A stretch of 64,000 nt of DNA, from positions 1 to 64,000 of the forward strand of contig NZ_AUMJ01000028.1 of the NCBI RefSeq assembly GCF_000430625.1. Direction: 5' to 3'. The position numbers and the translations under genes are program-made. Of this stretch, positions 41,569 through 50,804 are shown in pieces (the first letter of the stretch is position 1; every line of letters begins with the position of its first letter). The DNA comes from Aneurinibacillus terranovensis DSM 18919 (GTDB lineage: Bacteria; Bacillota; Bacilli; Aneurinibacillales; Aneurinibacillaceae). The notes beneath the pieces are model-generated. The model did not search any database and had not been told where the DNA came from. It saw only the letters and a program-made list of their open reading frames with translations.

Positions 41569-43184
41569 TTTATTCCCTCATTATAAGTGGTTATTTCAAC
41601 TTTTGTTTCGCGAAATAGATGGGTGGACATTGGCTTGAGATCATGGGAGATTTCCACTTCACAATCCATTTGTGAAAGAATATGTTTTTCTATATCGATT
41701 CCCGGTGCAATTTCTGATAATATCAGCCCATTTGGGCCTAAACGGAACACAGCACGTTCGGTAATATAAAACACTTCTTGCCCCTTCTCGAAGGTCGCTT
41801 TCCCATTAAAGGTTAAATGTTCCACATTTTTAATAAATTTCTTATATTTTCCTTCCTGTACAATATGAAGTTTTTCATTTTCGATACGAACCTTGAGCCC
41901 CCCGCTTGTTAATGTTCCACAGAACATAATCTTTCTTGTTTTATGGGCGATATCAATAAATCCGCCTGAACCACGAAATATACCATTAAACTTACTAACA
42001 TTGACATTCCCCTGACTGTCAATTTGCGCAAAACCTAGAAGACTCGCTGAAAGACCTCCACAATGATAAAAATCAAAAATTTGCGGGGAGGTTACGATAG
42101 CAGTAGGATTGATATGAGCTCCAAAAACTTCCTCACCCATAGGAATTCCTCCAATGGCCCCGTGTTCCAGGGAAAAGGTCACCTGGTCAAAAAAGCCTTC
42201 TTCTAATGCTAGCTGGGGCAAACCAACCGGTATGCCTACACCCAGGTTAACAATAGCACCGGGTAGTAATTCTTGAGCAGCCCGCCGTAAAATAATCTTT
42301 TTCTCGTTTAACGCCATCGGTTTCGCCACCTGGGAGCAGGGAACTTTAATTTCTCCTGTCCAACTCGGATTAAAGCCTAACAAACTTTGTTCCTGATTAG
42401 GATCCGCAACGACGGAATCTACTAATATTCCCGGTATAGCTACATTTCTTGGATGGAGACTCCCCTTTTCGGTAATTCTTTTAACCTGGGCAATGACGTA
42501 ACCGCCATTAGCCTTTGCAGACATCGCCATTTCCAACCCGCTTAATGTGGCAGGCTCTTGTTCCAATGAGATATTGCCATCTTCATCAGCCGTTGTCCCC
42601 CGAATAATCGCTACATCAATAGGAAAGGAGCGATAAAACAAGTATTCTTCTCCTTTATGCTTTATTACTTCAACAATGTTCTCCTTTGTTATTTCATTTA
42701 ACCGCCCGCCATCATAGCGGGGATCCACATACGTATGGAGTCCAACTTTTGTCATGACTCCTGGCTTGTCGCCAGCTATGGCACGGACTAAATGAAATAG
42801 AATTCCCATTGAAAAACCATACGCTTCGATTTCATTATCGCTGATCATTCGGGTAATTCTCGGGCTTTCCTTTGCGCTAAAGCTGCCGCTAATCCATCTT
42901 TTCAGCATCCCTTTGTTTGCGAAATGTTCTAAGCCTGTGCTTCTAGTTTGACTCCACCCTACTCGAACCGGGGTGACAACGGTCAGATTTCGCGGTTCAC
43001 CTGTGGTATGGAATCGTTCTTCAAGAGCTGCTAAAACTTTTTCCGGGCAAAGAACGGAGATCAATCCACCAATGGTGATTGTCGCGTTACTAGGTATTCG
43101 GCTTACGGCTTCTTCGAAGGATACCACTTTTGATTTCCGGTTATTTTCATCCACGAAATTCCCCTTATAGCTTGCCTCCACCAT
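41565..43184 (-). CDS. Family I CoA-transferase (acetate/propionate CoA-transferase type)
   Basis: This 539-residue enzyme fuses the alpha and beta halves of a family I CoA-transferase, as in YdiF and propionate CoA-transferase. The alpha half has RIPSNATITIGGLISVL at the start; the beta half has LGVGIPVGLPQLA and SLEHGAIGGIPMG, whose Glu is the residue that forms the glutamyl-CoA thioester in this family. It should activate the pathway acid with CoA from acetyl-CoA or succinyl-CoA. AAAGGAGAG lies five bases before the ATG. Confidence 0.9.
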   Translation of the reverse strand: MVEASYKGNFVDENNRKSKVVSFEEAVSRIPSNATITIGGLISVLCPEKVLAALEERFHTTGEPRNLTVVTPVRVGWSQTRSTGLEHFANKGMLKRWISGSFSAKESPRITRMISDNEIEAYGFSMGILFHLVRAIAGDKPGVMTKVGLHTYVDPRYDGGRLNEITKENIVEVIKHKGEEYLFYRSFPIDVAIIRGTTADEDGNISLEQEPATLSGLEMAMSAKANGGYVIAQVKRITEKGSLHPRNVAIPGILVDSVVADPNQEQSLLGFNPSWTGEIKVPCSQVAKPMALNEKKIILRRAAQELLPGAIVNLGVGIPVGLPQLALEEGFFDQVTFSLEHGAIGGIPMGEEVFGAHINPTAIVTSPQIFDFYHCGGLSASLLGFAQIDSQGNVNVSKFNGIFRGSGGFIDIAHKTRKIMFCGTLTSGGLKVRIENEKLHIVQEGKYKKFIKNVEHLTFNGKATFEKGQEVFYITERAVFRLGPNGLILSEIAPGIDIEKHILSQMDCEVEISHDLKPMSTHLFRETKVEITTYNEGIK

Positions 43185-43201
43185 CTGGACTCTCCTTTCC
43201 T

Positions 43202-43852
43202 TTATTCACCTTCATACTTTCGTAAATCAAACAAATCTACCGTGAGTTCACCCTGCTTAATCCGCTCTATTATTTCTTGTTCAAACTCTACTTTTTCTTG
43301 TGCTTTTCCCGCAATCTCTTCCAGGTGATCCCGGGGAATGACGACGACACCGTCAGCATTTCCCAGGATGATGTCTCCAGGATTCACCCATACCCCCCCA
43401 ACCAGTACAGGTACATTCAATTTTCCTATATTTTTCTTTTCCGTCTTTTTTATCGAAATGGATCGGGTAAATATAGGAAAACCTAATTCCATAATTTGTT
43501 GAGAGTCACGAATGCTGCCGTCAATGACTACCGCTTGAATTCCGCGTTCCTGAGCTGCAATGGTGATAATTTCTCCCCAAGCCCCTCCTTCATAGTAACC
43601 GTTCGTGGAAGCCACAAGGATATCACCTGGTTGAGCCTTGGAAACCGCAAGATGAAGCATAAGGTTGTCACCCGGCGGGCAATGAACGGTGAAAGCCTGG
43701 CCACAAATCTTATTTTGAGCATCAAGGGGTTTAATCCCTCGATCCATGGCTTGCTGGTTCCCTGCCAGACAATCGGATACAATAGCCGTATCAAACTCTA
43801 ACAAGGTATTTATGATTTCTGATAGAGCTGGTTTTTTTACATTCATACTCAT
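43202..43852 (-). CDS. RraA-like / 4-hydroxy-4-methyl-2-oxoglutarate aldolase family protein
   Basis: This 216-residue protein is of the RraA fold that includes class II HMG/CHA aldolases and oxaloacetate decarboxylases. The signature VIDGSIRDSQQI (Arg and Asp for substrate and metal) and VWVNPGDIILGNADGVVVIPRDHL are intact, and the GEIITIAAQERG helix matches. It would cleave or decarboxylate a 4-hydroxy-2-oxo acid to give pyruvate, if it follows the aldolase branch. The start ribosome site is weak (AGGCTGA); it follows the acyl-CoA dehydrogenase by 9 bp. Confidence 0.82.
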   Translation of the reverse strand: MSMNVKKPALSEIINTLLEFDTAIVSDCLAGNQQAMDRGIKPLDAQNKICGQAFTVHCPPGDNLMLHLAVSKAQPGDILVASTNGYYEGGAWGEIITIAAQERGIQAVVIDGSIRDSQQIMELGFPIFTRSISIKKTEKKNIGKLNVPVLVGGVWVNPGDIILGNADGVVVIPRDHLEEIAGKAQEKVEFEQEIIERIKQGELTVDLFDLRKYEGE

Positions 43853-43861
43853 ATCATCAGC

Positions 43862-45001
43862 CTACTTTCGTTGATCGAATTTGCGCCCAAGGACGCTGGC
43901 AGCCATCATCGTTTTATGCACTTGTAAAGTCCCCCCGGCAATCGATGCAGCGCGCACACACCGGTAATACCATTCCAAGGGGTACTGTTTGGAGAAACCG
44001 TAGCCTCCGTGCAGCTGCAGGCAATCATCTGTAATCTTCTTTGCTGCCTCAGCAACATAAACTTTGGCAATGCTTACAGCATTTTTGTCCGGCTTATTAT
44101 TTGCCGCCGCTTGTGCAGCCCGGTATAATAACGTTCTGGCAGCTTCCAACTGCATATACATATCAGCAATCATCCACTGAACACCCTGAAACTCACATAT
44201 CTCCTTACCGAATTGTTTTCGTTCCTGTACATATTGCACGGTGCGATCAAAGGCTGCCTGGGTAATGCCAAGTGTTTGAGCGGCATACCCTAATCGAACA
44301 CCGTTATACACGCCCATTAACGCCTTAAATGCATCTCTTTCAATCAAAAGGTTTTCTTTTGGTACAAGAGCGTCATCAAAATAGAGCGCACATTGAATTT
44401 CCCCGCTCATATTTTCCTCGTTTACCCCTACGGTGAATCCCGGAGTATTGCGTTCTACGAGGATAGCCCCAATGTCGGAGGCACGACCCGTATTGCCAAA
44501 ACGAACATAAACAACGAATAAGTCGGCAAGGTGAGCTTCACTGATAAATATTTTGGAGCCATTTAATTTATAGTAATCCCCGGCATCCGTAGCGGTAGTG
44601 GTCAAATCTGTGGTCGCACTGCCGGCCTCTGGTTCACTCATGCCAAGGGCAACAAATAGTTCACCGGAAATAATCCGGGGCAAGTATTTCTTCTTTTGTT
44701 CTTCCGTGCCCAAATGATTGATAAAGTTTGCAATTCCAATGCTGGTATGGTAAACCAATCTTCCGCTGGTCGGACAAACACGGCATAATTCTTCTATAAT
44801 TAACAAAGCATCCAATAGACTTAAATTCATACCGCCATATTCTTCAGGAAGAGTGACCCCAAGAAAGCCATGTTCTGCAAGCATTCTAGCGTTCTCCCAA
44901 AATTCTTCTCCTTCTAACCAATATGTCCCCGGCTTTAATTTTTTCTGTGCGAAATCACGGACAATTTTTTGCCATGACGTCTCTGTCTCTGTAAGCTGCA
45001 T
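43862..45001 (-). CDS. Acyl-CoA dehydrogenase family protein lacking the usual catalytic Glu
   Basis: This 379-residue ACAD-fold flavoprotein has GMSEPEAGSATTDL, LNGSKIFISEA, ERKQFGKEI and LQLHGGYGFSKQYPLEWYYR, so FAD and acyl-CoA binding look normal. The usual catalytic position IYEGTSEIQ reads IAGGTLQVH, so the Glu is replaced by Gly. The isovaleryl-type alternative position on the earlier helix also lacks Glu (GVYNGVRLGYAA). It may use another base or a different reaction. Start at 45001 with GGGAGG nine bases upstream; an ATG two codons earlier is too close. Confidence 0.85.
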   Translation of the reverse strand: MQLTETETSWQKIVRDFAQKKLKPGTYWLEGEEFWENARMLAEHGFLGVTLPEEYGGMNLSLLDALLIIEELCRVCPTSGRLVYHTSIGIANFINHLGTEEQKKKYLPRIISGELFVALGMSEPEAGSATTDLTTTATDAGDYYKLNGSKIFISEAHLADLFVVYVRFGNTGRASDIGAILVERNTPGFTVGVNEENMSGEIQCALYFDDALVPKENLLIERDAFKALMGVYNGVRLGYAAQTLGITQAAFDRTVQYVQERKQFGKEICEFQGVQWMIADMYMQLEAARTLLYRAAQAAANNKPDKNAVSIAKVYVAEAAKKITDDCLQLHGGYGFSKQYPLEWYYRCVRAASIAGGTLQVHKTMMAASVLGRKFDQRK

Positions 45002-45022
45002 TATCATGATCCTCCCTGCCGT

Positions 45023-46504
45023 TTATTTAGCACCCGAATAAATAACTTTCAAATCAGTGAAAAAATCTTTTGTTGTGACACCAATAGAATACGGACCAAC
45101 TGCGGAATCTTTTAACCCGCCAAACGGCACATGCGATTCACTAATCGTTCCGTTGTTGATATGAAGCATACCCGTTTGCACCTCACTGGCAAATCTTTCG
45201 GCGTATTCCATATTTTTAGTAAAACACGAGGCTGCTAAGCCATACTCTGTATCATTCACGATTTGTAATGCTTCACCGAAGTCATCGACAGGAACGATGG
45301 TGAGTACGGGCCCAAATATTTCTTCCTTCGCAATTCTCATCTCCGCCGTAACATCACTAAAAATTGTAGGTTGGAAGAAATATCCTTGTTCTCCTGCACG
45401 CTGTCCTCCAGCGATTAAGCTTGCTCCCTCTTCCAACCCAAGCTGAACATAACGCTCAACCGTATCTAATTGCTCCTGTGACACGAGCGGACCAAAGGTG
45501 ACAGCGTCATCCAACCCATCTCCTATCTTATAGGAAGATACTCTCGTGGAAAGGCTTTTAATTAATGATTTGAGGCAGCTTCGTTGTACAACGATACGGC
45601 TAATTGAAGTACATCGCTGTCCACTCGCTGCAAAAGCGGCGGGCACGATTTGATCCACGGCTCTTTCTATATCCTCATAATCAAAGATGACCGCTGCGTT
45701 TTTCCCCCCCATCTCCAATTGGACTTGAACCAAACGTTCTGCTGCGATACGGTATATCGACGATCCGACTGCCGTTGAGCCTGTAAAGGTTATTCCACGA
45801 ACCAATGGGTGACCGACAAGGATATCGCCAACCTGACGGCCGGATCCAATTACTAAATTCAATACTCCTTTCGACAGTCCGGCTTCCTCAAAAATTTCAA
45901 TAATTTTCGCTCCCATGGCAGCTGTCACACTGGCTGGTTTAAATACAACGGTATTGCCGGCCGCTAAGGCGGGAGCAATCTTTCGAAGCGGGGTGACAAT
46001 GGGGAAGTTCCATGGTGATATAGCAGCAATCACCCCTTTTGGTATGCGAACGGTTTTAATAGAGATTCCCGGGCGTTCACTGGGTAATGTCTCTCCTCCC
46101 AACCGGGAAGCTTCCCCGGCAATATAACGCACTTCACGAATCGTTTTATCTACCTCGCCCAGCGACTCCTTCAATGGTTTCCCTTGTTCGACTGTCAACA
46201 AATGTGCCACTTCAACCCGTTTCGCTTCCAGAATCGAAGCAAAACGAAATAATAGATCTCCGCGTGTGGGTGCCGGTGTGTTTGACCATTCGTGAAAAGC
46301 CCGATATGCCGCTTCTACCGCTCGATTCGTATCTTCTTCATTTGAGTAGGGAGCGATAGCCACAATTTCGCTTGATTTTGCCGGATTTTCTCTGGTGAAA
46401 GTTTTTCCACTTGTTGAGGGCACCCATTCCCCGTCAATAAAGTTGCTAATCTCTAGTGGTAATGTAGTCTTTATTGTTAATGGCAAAGTAATGTTTTTTG
46501 TCAT
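45023..46504 (-). CDS. NAD(P)-dependent aldehyde dehydrogenase
   Basis: This 493-residue ALDH-superfamily enzyme has the cofactor motif SPWNFPIVTPLRKIAPALAAGNTV, GSTAVGSSI, the general-base Glu in QLEMGGKNAA and the catalytic Cys in AASGQRCTSISR. It resembles succinate-semialdehyde, alpha-ketoglutaric-semialdehyde and aromatic aldehyde dehydrogenases. Next to an Fe-alcohol dehydrogenase it probably completes an alcohol-to-acid oxidation. AGGAGG precedes the ATG; it lies 11 bp behind the alcohol dehydrogenase gene. Confidence 0.9.
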   Translation of the reverse strand: MTKNITLPLTIKTTLPLEISNFIDGEWVPSTSGKTFTRENPAKSSEIVAIAPYSNEEDTNRAVEAAYRAFHEWSNTPAPTRGDLLFRFASILEAKRVEVAHLLTVEQGKPLKESLGEVDKTIREVRYIAGEASRLGGETLPSERPGISIKTVRIPKGVIAAISPWNFPIVTPLRKIAPALAAGNTVVFKPASVTAAMGAKIIEIFEEAGLSKGVLNLVIGSGRQVGDILVGHPLVRGITFTGSTAVGSSIYRIAAERLVQVQLEMGGKNAAVIFDYEDIERAVDQIVPAAFAASGQRCTSISRIVVQRSCLKSLIKSLSTRVSSYKIGDGLDDAVTFGPLVSQEQLDTVERYVQLGLEEGASLIAGGQRAGEQGYFFQPTIFSDVTAEMRIAKEEIFGPVLTIVPVDDFGEALQIVNDTEYGLAASCFTKNMEYAERFASEVQTGMLHINNGTISESHVPFGGLKDSAVGPYSIGVTTKDFFTDLKVIYSGAK

Positions 46505-46515
46505 GAAGTTTCCTC

Positions 46516-47685
46516 CTAAAGCACTCTTTCTAAAATGAAGCGCAAATCTGCTGCCGATACATCTTTCGGATTGGCCAGAGCTATACCACTATCAAAAGCT
46601 TCCTGGGAGACCACATCTAATTCTTCCGATGATAATTTCACGTTTATCTGACTGAGAGTTGGTGGGATTTCCAGATCAGAGACTAGTTTTTTTACCGCGA
46701 ACACAGCTCGATCAGCCGCATCTCTGACGCTAAGTCCTTCCACGTTCTCACCTAGCGCAATGGCTATTTCCCGAAATTTTTCTAAGTTTGTGCTTACGTT
46801 ATACTCCATTACAACAGGCAATAAAATGGAATTGGCCAATCCATGGGCAATCCGATAGCGGCCTCCTAAAGGATGCGATAAGGCATGCACGGCTGCCACC
46901 CGCCCCCAAATGAATGCTGCTCCAGCAATAGTACTGGCCAGCATCATTTGTGATGCCGCTTCCAAATCCATACGCCGGGCTACAAATGGTCTAAGAGACT
47001 TACCAATCAATCGGATGGCATAGAGCCCCAATGCTTCTGTAATGGGTTGTGCCTGATTAGACGTGTAAGATTCAATCGCATGGCTTAGTGCATCCATCCC
47101 CGTAATAGCGACAACGTGTTTTGGAAGCGTTGTCAAAAGTTGCGGATCCAAAATGGCTGCTTTCGGATGCAGATGTTCGCTTAGAATACCCATTTTATAT
47201 TGCCTTGTGGTATCTTTCAGAACGGTTGCATGGGTAATTTCAGAACCCGTCCCGGCTGTTGTTGGAATCGCGATAACATCTGGGCCGCGATTTGGAAGTT
47301 TATTTTTCCCTTCGAATTGTGCAAGATTTCCGGAATTGGCAACGGCAGCTGAAGCGCCTTTTGCTGTATCAATAGAGCTTCCTCCGCCAATCCCAATAAT
47401 GGCCTCACACTCGTTCGTCAGGTATATTTGCTTTACATGTTCTACAATTTCAAGCGTAGGGTCCGGTTGGACTTCCGCAAAAACGGTATAGGTAATGTCT
47501 GCTTTCGTAAGTATTTTTTCCAGGCGATCTAACCCACCCGACCGAACAATACCTCCATCTGTACAGATTAAAACTTTTGTATAATTGTATTTCTTGATCA
47601 CATCCGGAAGCTTCTCGAGCATACCAACACCGTAATGAATTTGCGTATGCAACCCAAATTCAAAGGAATCTAGTAAAAGATTCAT
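46516..47685 (-). CDS. Iron-containing alcohol dehydrogenase
   Basis: This 389-residue type III ADH has the NAD loop IGIGGGSSIDTAKGASA, PTTAGTGSEITHATVL, and the metal ligands in LDPQLLTTLPKHVVAITGMDALSHAIE, HALSHPLGGRYRIAHGLANSILLP. The family includes 4-hydroxybutyrate, 1,3-propanediol and maleylacetate-reductase-type enzymes. It would oxidise an alcohol group of the imported compound, or reduce an aldehyde. GGAGG is well placed. It is the second gene of the cluster, directly after dctP. Confidence 0.9.
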   Translation of the reverse strand: MNLLLDSFEFGLHTQIHYGVGMLEKLPDVIKKYNYTKVLICTDGGIVRSGGLDRLEKILTKADITYTVFAEVQPDPTLEIVEHVKQIYLTNECEAIIGIGGGSSIDTAKGASAAVANSGNLAQFEGKNKLPNRGPDVIAIPTTAGTGSEITHATVLKDTTRQYKMGILSEHLHPKAAILDPQLLTTLPKHVVAITGMDALSHAIESYTSNQAQPITEALGLYAIRLIGKSLRPFVARRMDLEAASQMMLASTIAGAAFIWGRVAAVHALSHPLGGRYRIAHGLANSILLPVVMEYNVSTNLEKFREIAIALGENVEGLSVRDAADRAVFAVKKLVSDLEIPPTLSQINVKLSSEELDVVSQEAFDSGIALANPKDVSAADLRFILERVL

Positions 47686-47754
47686 ATTCCCGTACCTCCA
47701 AGTAATAAAATGAAGTTTTTTTCTTTTCGAAGATTCATGTAAAGAGATAGTGAC

Positions 47755-48777
47755 CTATTTTTTTAATTCCGAGAAAAATTCATCGAAATATTGTTTTCCA
47801 ATTTTCGATTCATTATTTTTATAAACCGGCTGAACTTTATTCACAAAATCGTTATAAGCTTCTGGCGTAAGTTCCGTTATTTTCATACCTTTTTCTATAA
47901 GTGTCTTCTTATACTCTGCGTTTTTCTCTCGATTTAATTTACGCTGGTAGTTAGCCGCTTCAACTGCAGCGTCCTTTACCGCTTTTTGTTGATCTGGAGT
48001 AAGTTGATCGTAAAAGATTTTCGAAATGACAAGTCCCATCGGATTGTAAACGTGATTGGTTAAAGTAAGGTACTTCTGGACCTCATAAAATCTATCGAGT
48101 GTCATGTTTCCAAACGGATTTTCCTCACCATCCACCACATGCTGCTGCATGGCGGTAAATAACTCCGGATAAGCGATCGGCGTTGGATTGGCTCCTAAGG
48201 TCCTCCAAATTTCTAACTGCATGGGCGTTTGCATCGTCCGAATTTTCATTCCGGCAAGATCATCCACCGTTTTTATTTCATGCTTACTGTTCGTTAGATT
48301 TCGAAAGCCATTTTCCATATAAGAAAGCAATATAAGGCCATTCTTTTCGAGAAGCTTTCCTGCCTCTTGACCATAGGTTCCGTCCAGTATCTTATCAGCA
48401 GCCTGTTCATCTTTGAAAACAAAGGGCAGGTCATAAGCTAGCATAGGCGGTGAAAAATTAGCCAACATGGATGTAGATACTCCCGTTGCCTCCAGGGAGC
48501 CTGTTTGTAACCCCTGGATCATCGATTGGTCATCCCCCAGCTGGCCATTCGGATAAATTTGAACCTTAATGGCTCCATTTGTTTTGGTTTCGACTACTTC
48601 TTTAAATTTAAGATAACCTTGATATAAGGTGTGTTTATCTGAATTCACTGAACCTAGTTTAATTACCTTTGCTGCGTTCTGTGACTGATTTTTACCACTG
48701 GTTGCTGAACTACCGGAACAACCGGCTAGTAAGCCTAAAATCATTATTAAGGCAACAAATACTAAGAACTTTTTCAT
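47755..48777 (-). CDS. TRAP substrate-binding lipoprotein DctP
   Basis: This 340-residue extracytoplasmic solute receptor has a lipobox (LGLLAGCSGSS, Cys about residue 20) after a short hydrophobic signal peptide, so it is tethered to the outer face of the membrane. The DctP fold is seen in LGSVNSDKHTLYQGYLKFKE, FRNLTNSKHEIKTVDDLAGMKIRTMQTPMQLE (the carboxylate-binding Arg lies in the KIRTM stretch) and NPFGNMTLDRFYEVQKYL. It captures an organic acid for DctQM. GGGGGG lies before the ATG. First gene of the cluster; the operator dyad is 98 bp upstream. Confidence 0.92.
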   Translation of the reverse strand: MKKFLVFVALIMILGLLAGCSGSSATSGKNQSQNAAKVIKLGSVNSDKHTLYQGYLKFKEVVETKTNGAIKVQIYPNGQLGDDQSMIQGLQTGSLEATGVSTSMLANFSPPMLAYDLPFVFKDEQAADKILDGTYGQEAGKLLEKNGLILLSYMENGFRNLTNSKHEIKTVDDLAGMKIRTMQTPMQLEIWRTLGANPTPIAYPELFTAMQQHVVDGEENPFGNMTLDRFYEVQKYLTLTNHVYNPMGLVISKIFYDQLTPDQQKAVKDAAVEAANYQRKLNREKNAEYKKTLIEKGMKITELTPEAYNDFVNKVQPVYKNNESKIGKQYFDEFFSELKK

Positions 48778-48875
48778 TCAATTCCCCCCTAAAAAATAGT
48801 AATGCAACCCTCTGATTTCCAAACTCGTGGCAATGATAGATGCGTTAGCTCCCTCCTCATCCAAATATATCCAAT

Positions 48876-48892
48876 ATTGATTATCGATAATC
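48876..48892 (-). promoter_or_regulatory. GntR operator copy 2 (before dctP)
   Basis: ATTGATTATCGATAATC contains the perfect 14-bp palindrome GATTATCGATAATC. On the minus strand it reads ATTATCGATAATCAAT, identical over 16 bases to the gntR upstream site at 36048-36063. It lies about 100 bp before the dctP start, in promoter position. Role inferred. Confidence 0.6.
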
Positions 48893-49185
48893 TATAATAA
48901 AACTATCACAAGTTATTTGAATTGTCAAATGTAATATAAAATTTAGAATTTTTTATCCATTCCATGATTTTTTTTCTGGGCAGGCGTAGAAAAAGTGACT
49001 TCCTAACAAATTCATGTAATCATTATCTCAGAAAGGTTTGACCATTTTTAGCTTTGGGGTACAATTGGAGAATACCTATTTGGCCCTGCCTCTTTTTACG
49101 TGATGATAGAGCGATATGTGACATGACTTTAGTTGAGTGGAGATAGGGTATCGCTGGCAAAACTATAGGAAAGGATGGTGAAACA

Positions 49186-50466
49186 ATGGCACAATGGGAT
49201 GTAGTTGTGATAGGCGGAGGGCCGGCCGGGCTTATGGCTTCAGCCGCTGCCGCCAGTTATAATGTGAAGGTTCTTTTAGTAGATAAAGGAGATAAGCTGG
49301 GGAGAAAATTAGCAATTTCCGGCGGTGGGCGCTGTAATGTGACCAATGCAAAACCGCTTGACGAGTTAATTAAGAATGTGCCGGGAAACGGGAAATTTCT
49401 GTTTAGCGCGCTGCACATGTTTTCCAATACGGATATTATTGGATTTTTTACCAGACTTGGAATCGAATTAAAAGAAGAAGACCGCGGAAGAATGTTTCCC
49501 GTGAATAATAAAGCAAAATCAGTGGTAGATGCGCTGGTTAAAGAAGTGCGCCGCCTTGGTGTGACGATTCGGACGAATAAGCCTGTTAAAGAGCTTGTTT
49601 ATGATCAAGACGCAGTCAAAGCCATTGTTCTGGCATCGGGTGAGACGATTACAAGTAAGACGGTTATTGTAGCCGTCGGCGGCCAATCAGTTCCGACTAC
49701 TGGGTCAACCGGGGACGGTTATCCGTGGGCCAAGGCTGCAGGGCATACAATTATCGATTTATTTCCGACCGCAGTGCCGCTCACGGCAAGTGATTTCTTT
49801 ATACAAGATGCACGCCTGCAGGGACTATCCTTACGAAACGTGGAACTTACCCTGTTCAATCCAAAAGGAAAAAAAGTTTGCACAGAAGAGGGCGATATGC
49901 TGTTTACGCATTTCGGTATTTCAGGCCCCGCTGTATTGCGCACCAGTCATTATGTTTCCGTCACACAGCGAAAATTCAAAAACACACCGCTTCTTCTAAC
50001 GATCGATATGATGCCCGCTAAATCGGCAGGCAGCATTGCTGAAGAAACGGTGGCCATGCTAAAAGAAGAACCAAGAAAGGCAATAAAAAATGTGCTTCGT
50101 ACATATTTGCCGGACAGGCTTTTAAAGCTTATGCTTGAAATAGCGGGCATCAATGAAGACGTCACCTATTACGATTTACCCAGAGACAAATGGGAAAAAT
50201 TCGTTCAGTTGATTAAACATTTTCCGGTGACCATTACAGGAACACTCTCGCTCGAACAAGCTACCGTAACAGGCGGCGGCGTCAAGATAAAGGAAATTGA
50301 CCCGAAAACGATGCAGTCTAAATGTAAAAAAGGGCTTTTTTTTGCCGGTGAGATCATGGATGTTCACGCCCATACAGGCGGTTACAACATAACGGTTGCT
50401 TTTACAACAGGACACGCGGCCGGCACGGCGGCTGCGAAACAGGCGCTTGAAGCAGAGAAGTTTTAA
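49186..50466 (+). CDS. HI0933/YhiN-family flavoprotein (YtfP-like)
   Basis: This 426-residue NAD(P)/FAD-dependent oxidoreductase-like protein has the FAD motif VVIGGGPAGLMASAAAAS, GRKLAISGGGRCNVTNAKP (family hallmark), TVIVAVGGQSVPTTGSTGDG, and the C-terminal FAGEIMDVHAHTGGYNITVAF. The B. subtilis homologue is YtfP. It is widely conserved, with no established reaction. AAGGATGGTG is the ribosome site. It ends before a strong terminator and is divergent from the TRAP cluster. Confidence 0.88.
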   Translation: MAQWDVVVIGGGPAGLMASAAAASYNVKVLLVDKGDKLGRKLAISGGGRCNVTNAKPLDELIKNVPGNGKFLFSALHMFSNTDIIGFFTRLGIELKEEDRGRMFPVNNKAKSVVDALVKEVRRLGVTIRTNKPVKELVYDQDAVKAIVLASGETITSKTVIVAVGGQSVPTTGSTGDGYPWAKAAGHTIIDLFPTAVPLTASDFFIQDARLQGLSLRNVELTLFNPKGKKVCTEEGDMLFTHFGISGPAVLRTSHYVSVTQRKFKNTPLLLTIDMMPAKSAGSIAEETVAMLKEEPRKAIKNVLRTYLPDRLLKLMLEIAGINEDVTYYDLPRDKWEKFVQLIKHFPVTITGTLSLEQATVTGGGVKIKEIDPKTMQSKCKKGLFFAGEIMDVHAHTGGYNITVAFTTGHAAGTAAAKQALEAEKF

Positions 50467-50580
50467 TCTGAAAAAATTTTTCTGGTTGGATGTTTAACAT
50501 TTGGTAACAAGGGGTAGTATAATAGTGAACCTACTCCCCCTTGAAAATGCAACTGACTCTCACACCTCTACTCCCTTATT

Positions 50581-50610
50581 GGCACATCCTTAGGATGTGC
50601 CACTTTTTTT
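50581..50610 (+). terminator. Terminator after the YtfP-like gene
   Basis: GGCACATCC pairs with GGATGTGCC around TTA and is followed by ACTTTTTTT. Confidence 0.9.
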
Positions 50611-50804
50611 GTTTTCCAGGAGTAGTTAGAAATAAACCAGGGAGCGGGCGGGATGCATCGAATCCGTTTATTTGTTTCTTACCTTGCACTACCCGTGGAA
50701 GCGAAAGATATTGCAGGTCAAAGTTGAAGTTGCTACAATAAGGCATACCAATAGATAAGAGCTGATCTATATATAAAACTAATAATAGATAAGGATGAAG
50801 CACA

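Noticed and set aside
35347-48777. Itaconate or mesaconate degradation pathway
   Set aside because: There is no citramalyl-CoA lyase or mesaconyl-CoA hydratase of the MaoC type in the cluster; the gene set differs.
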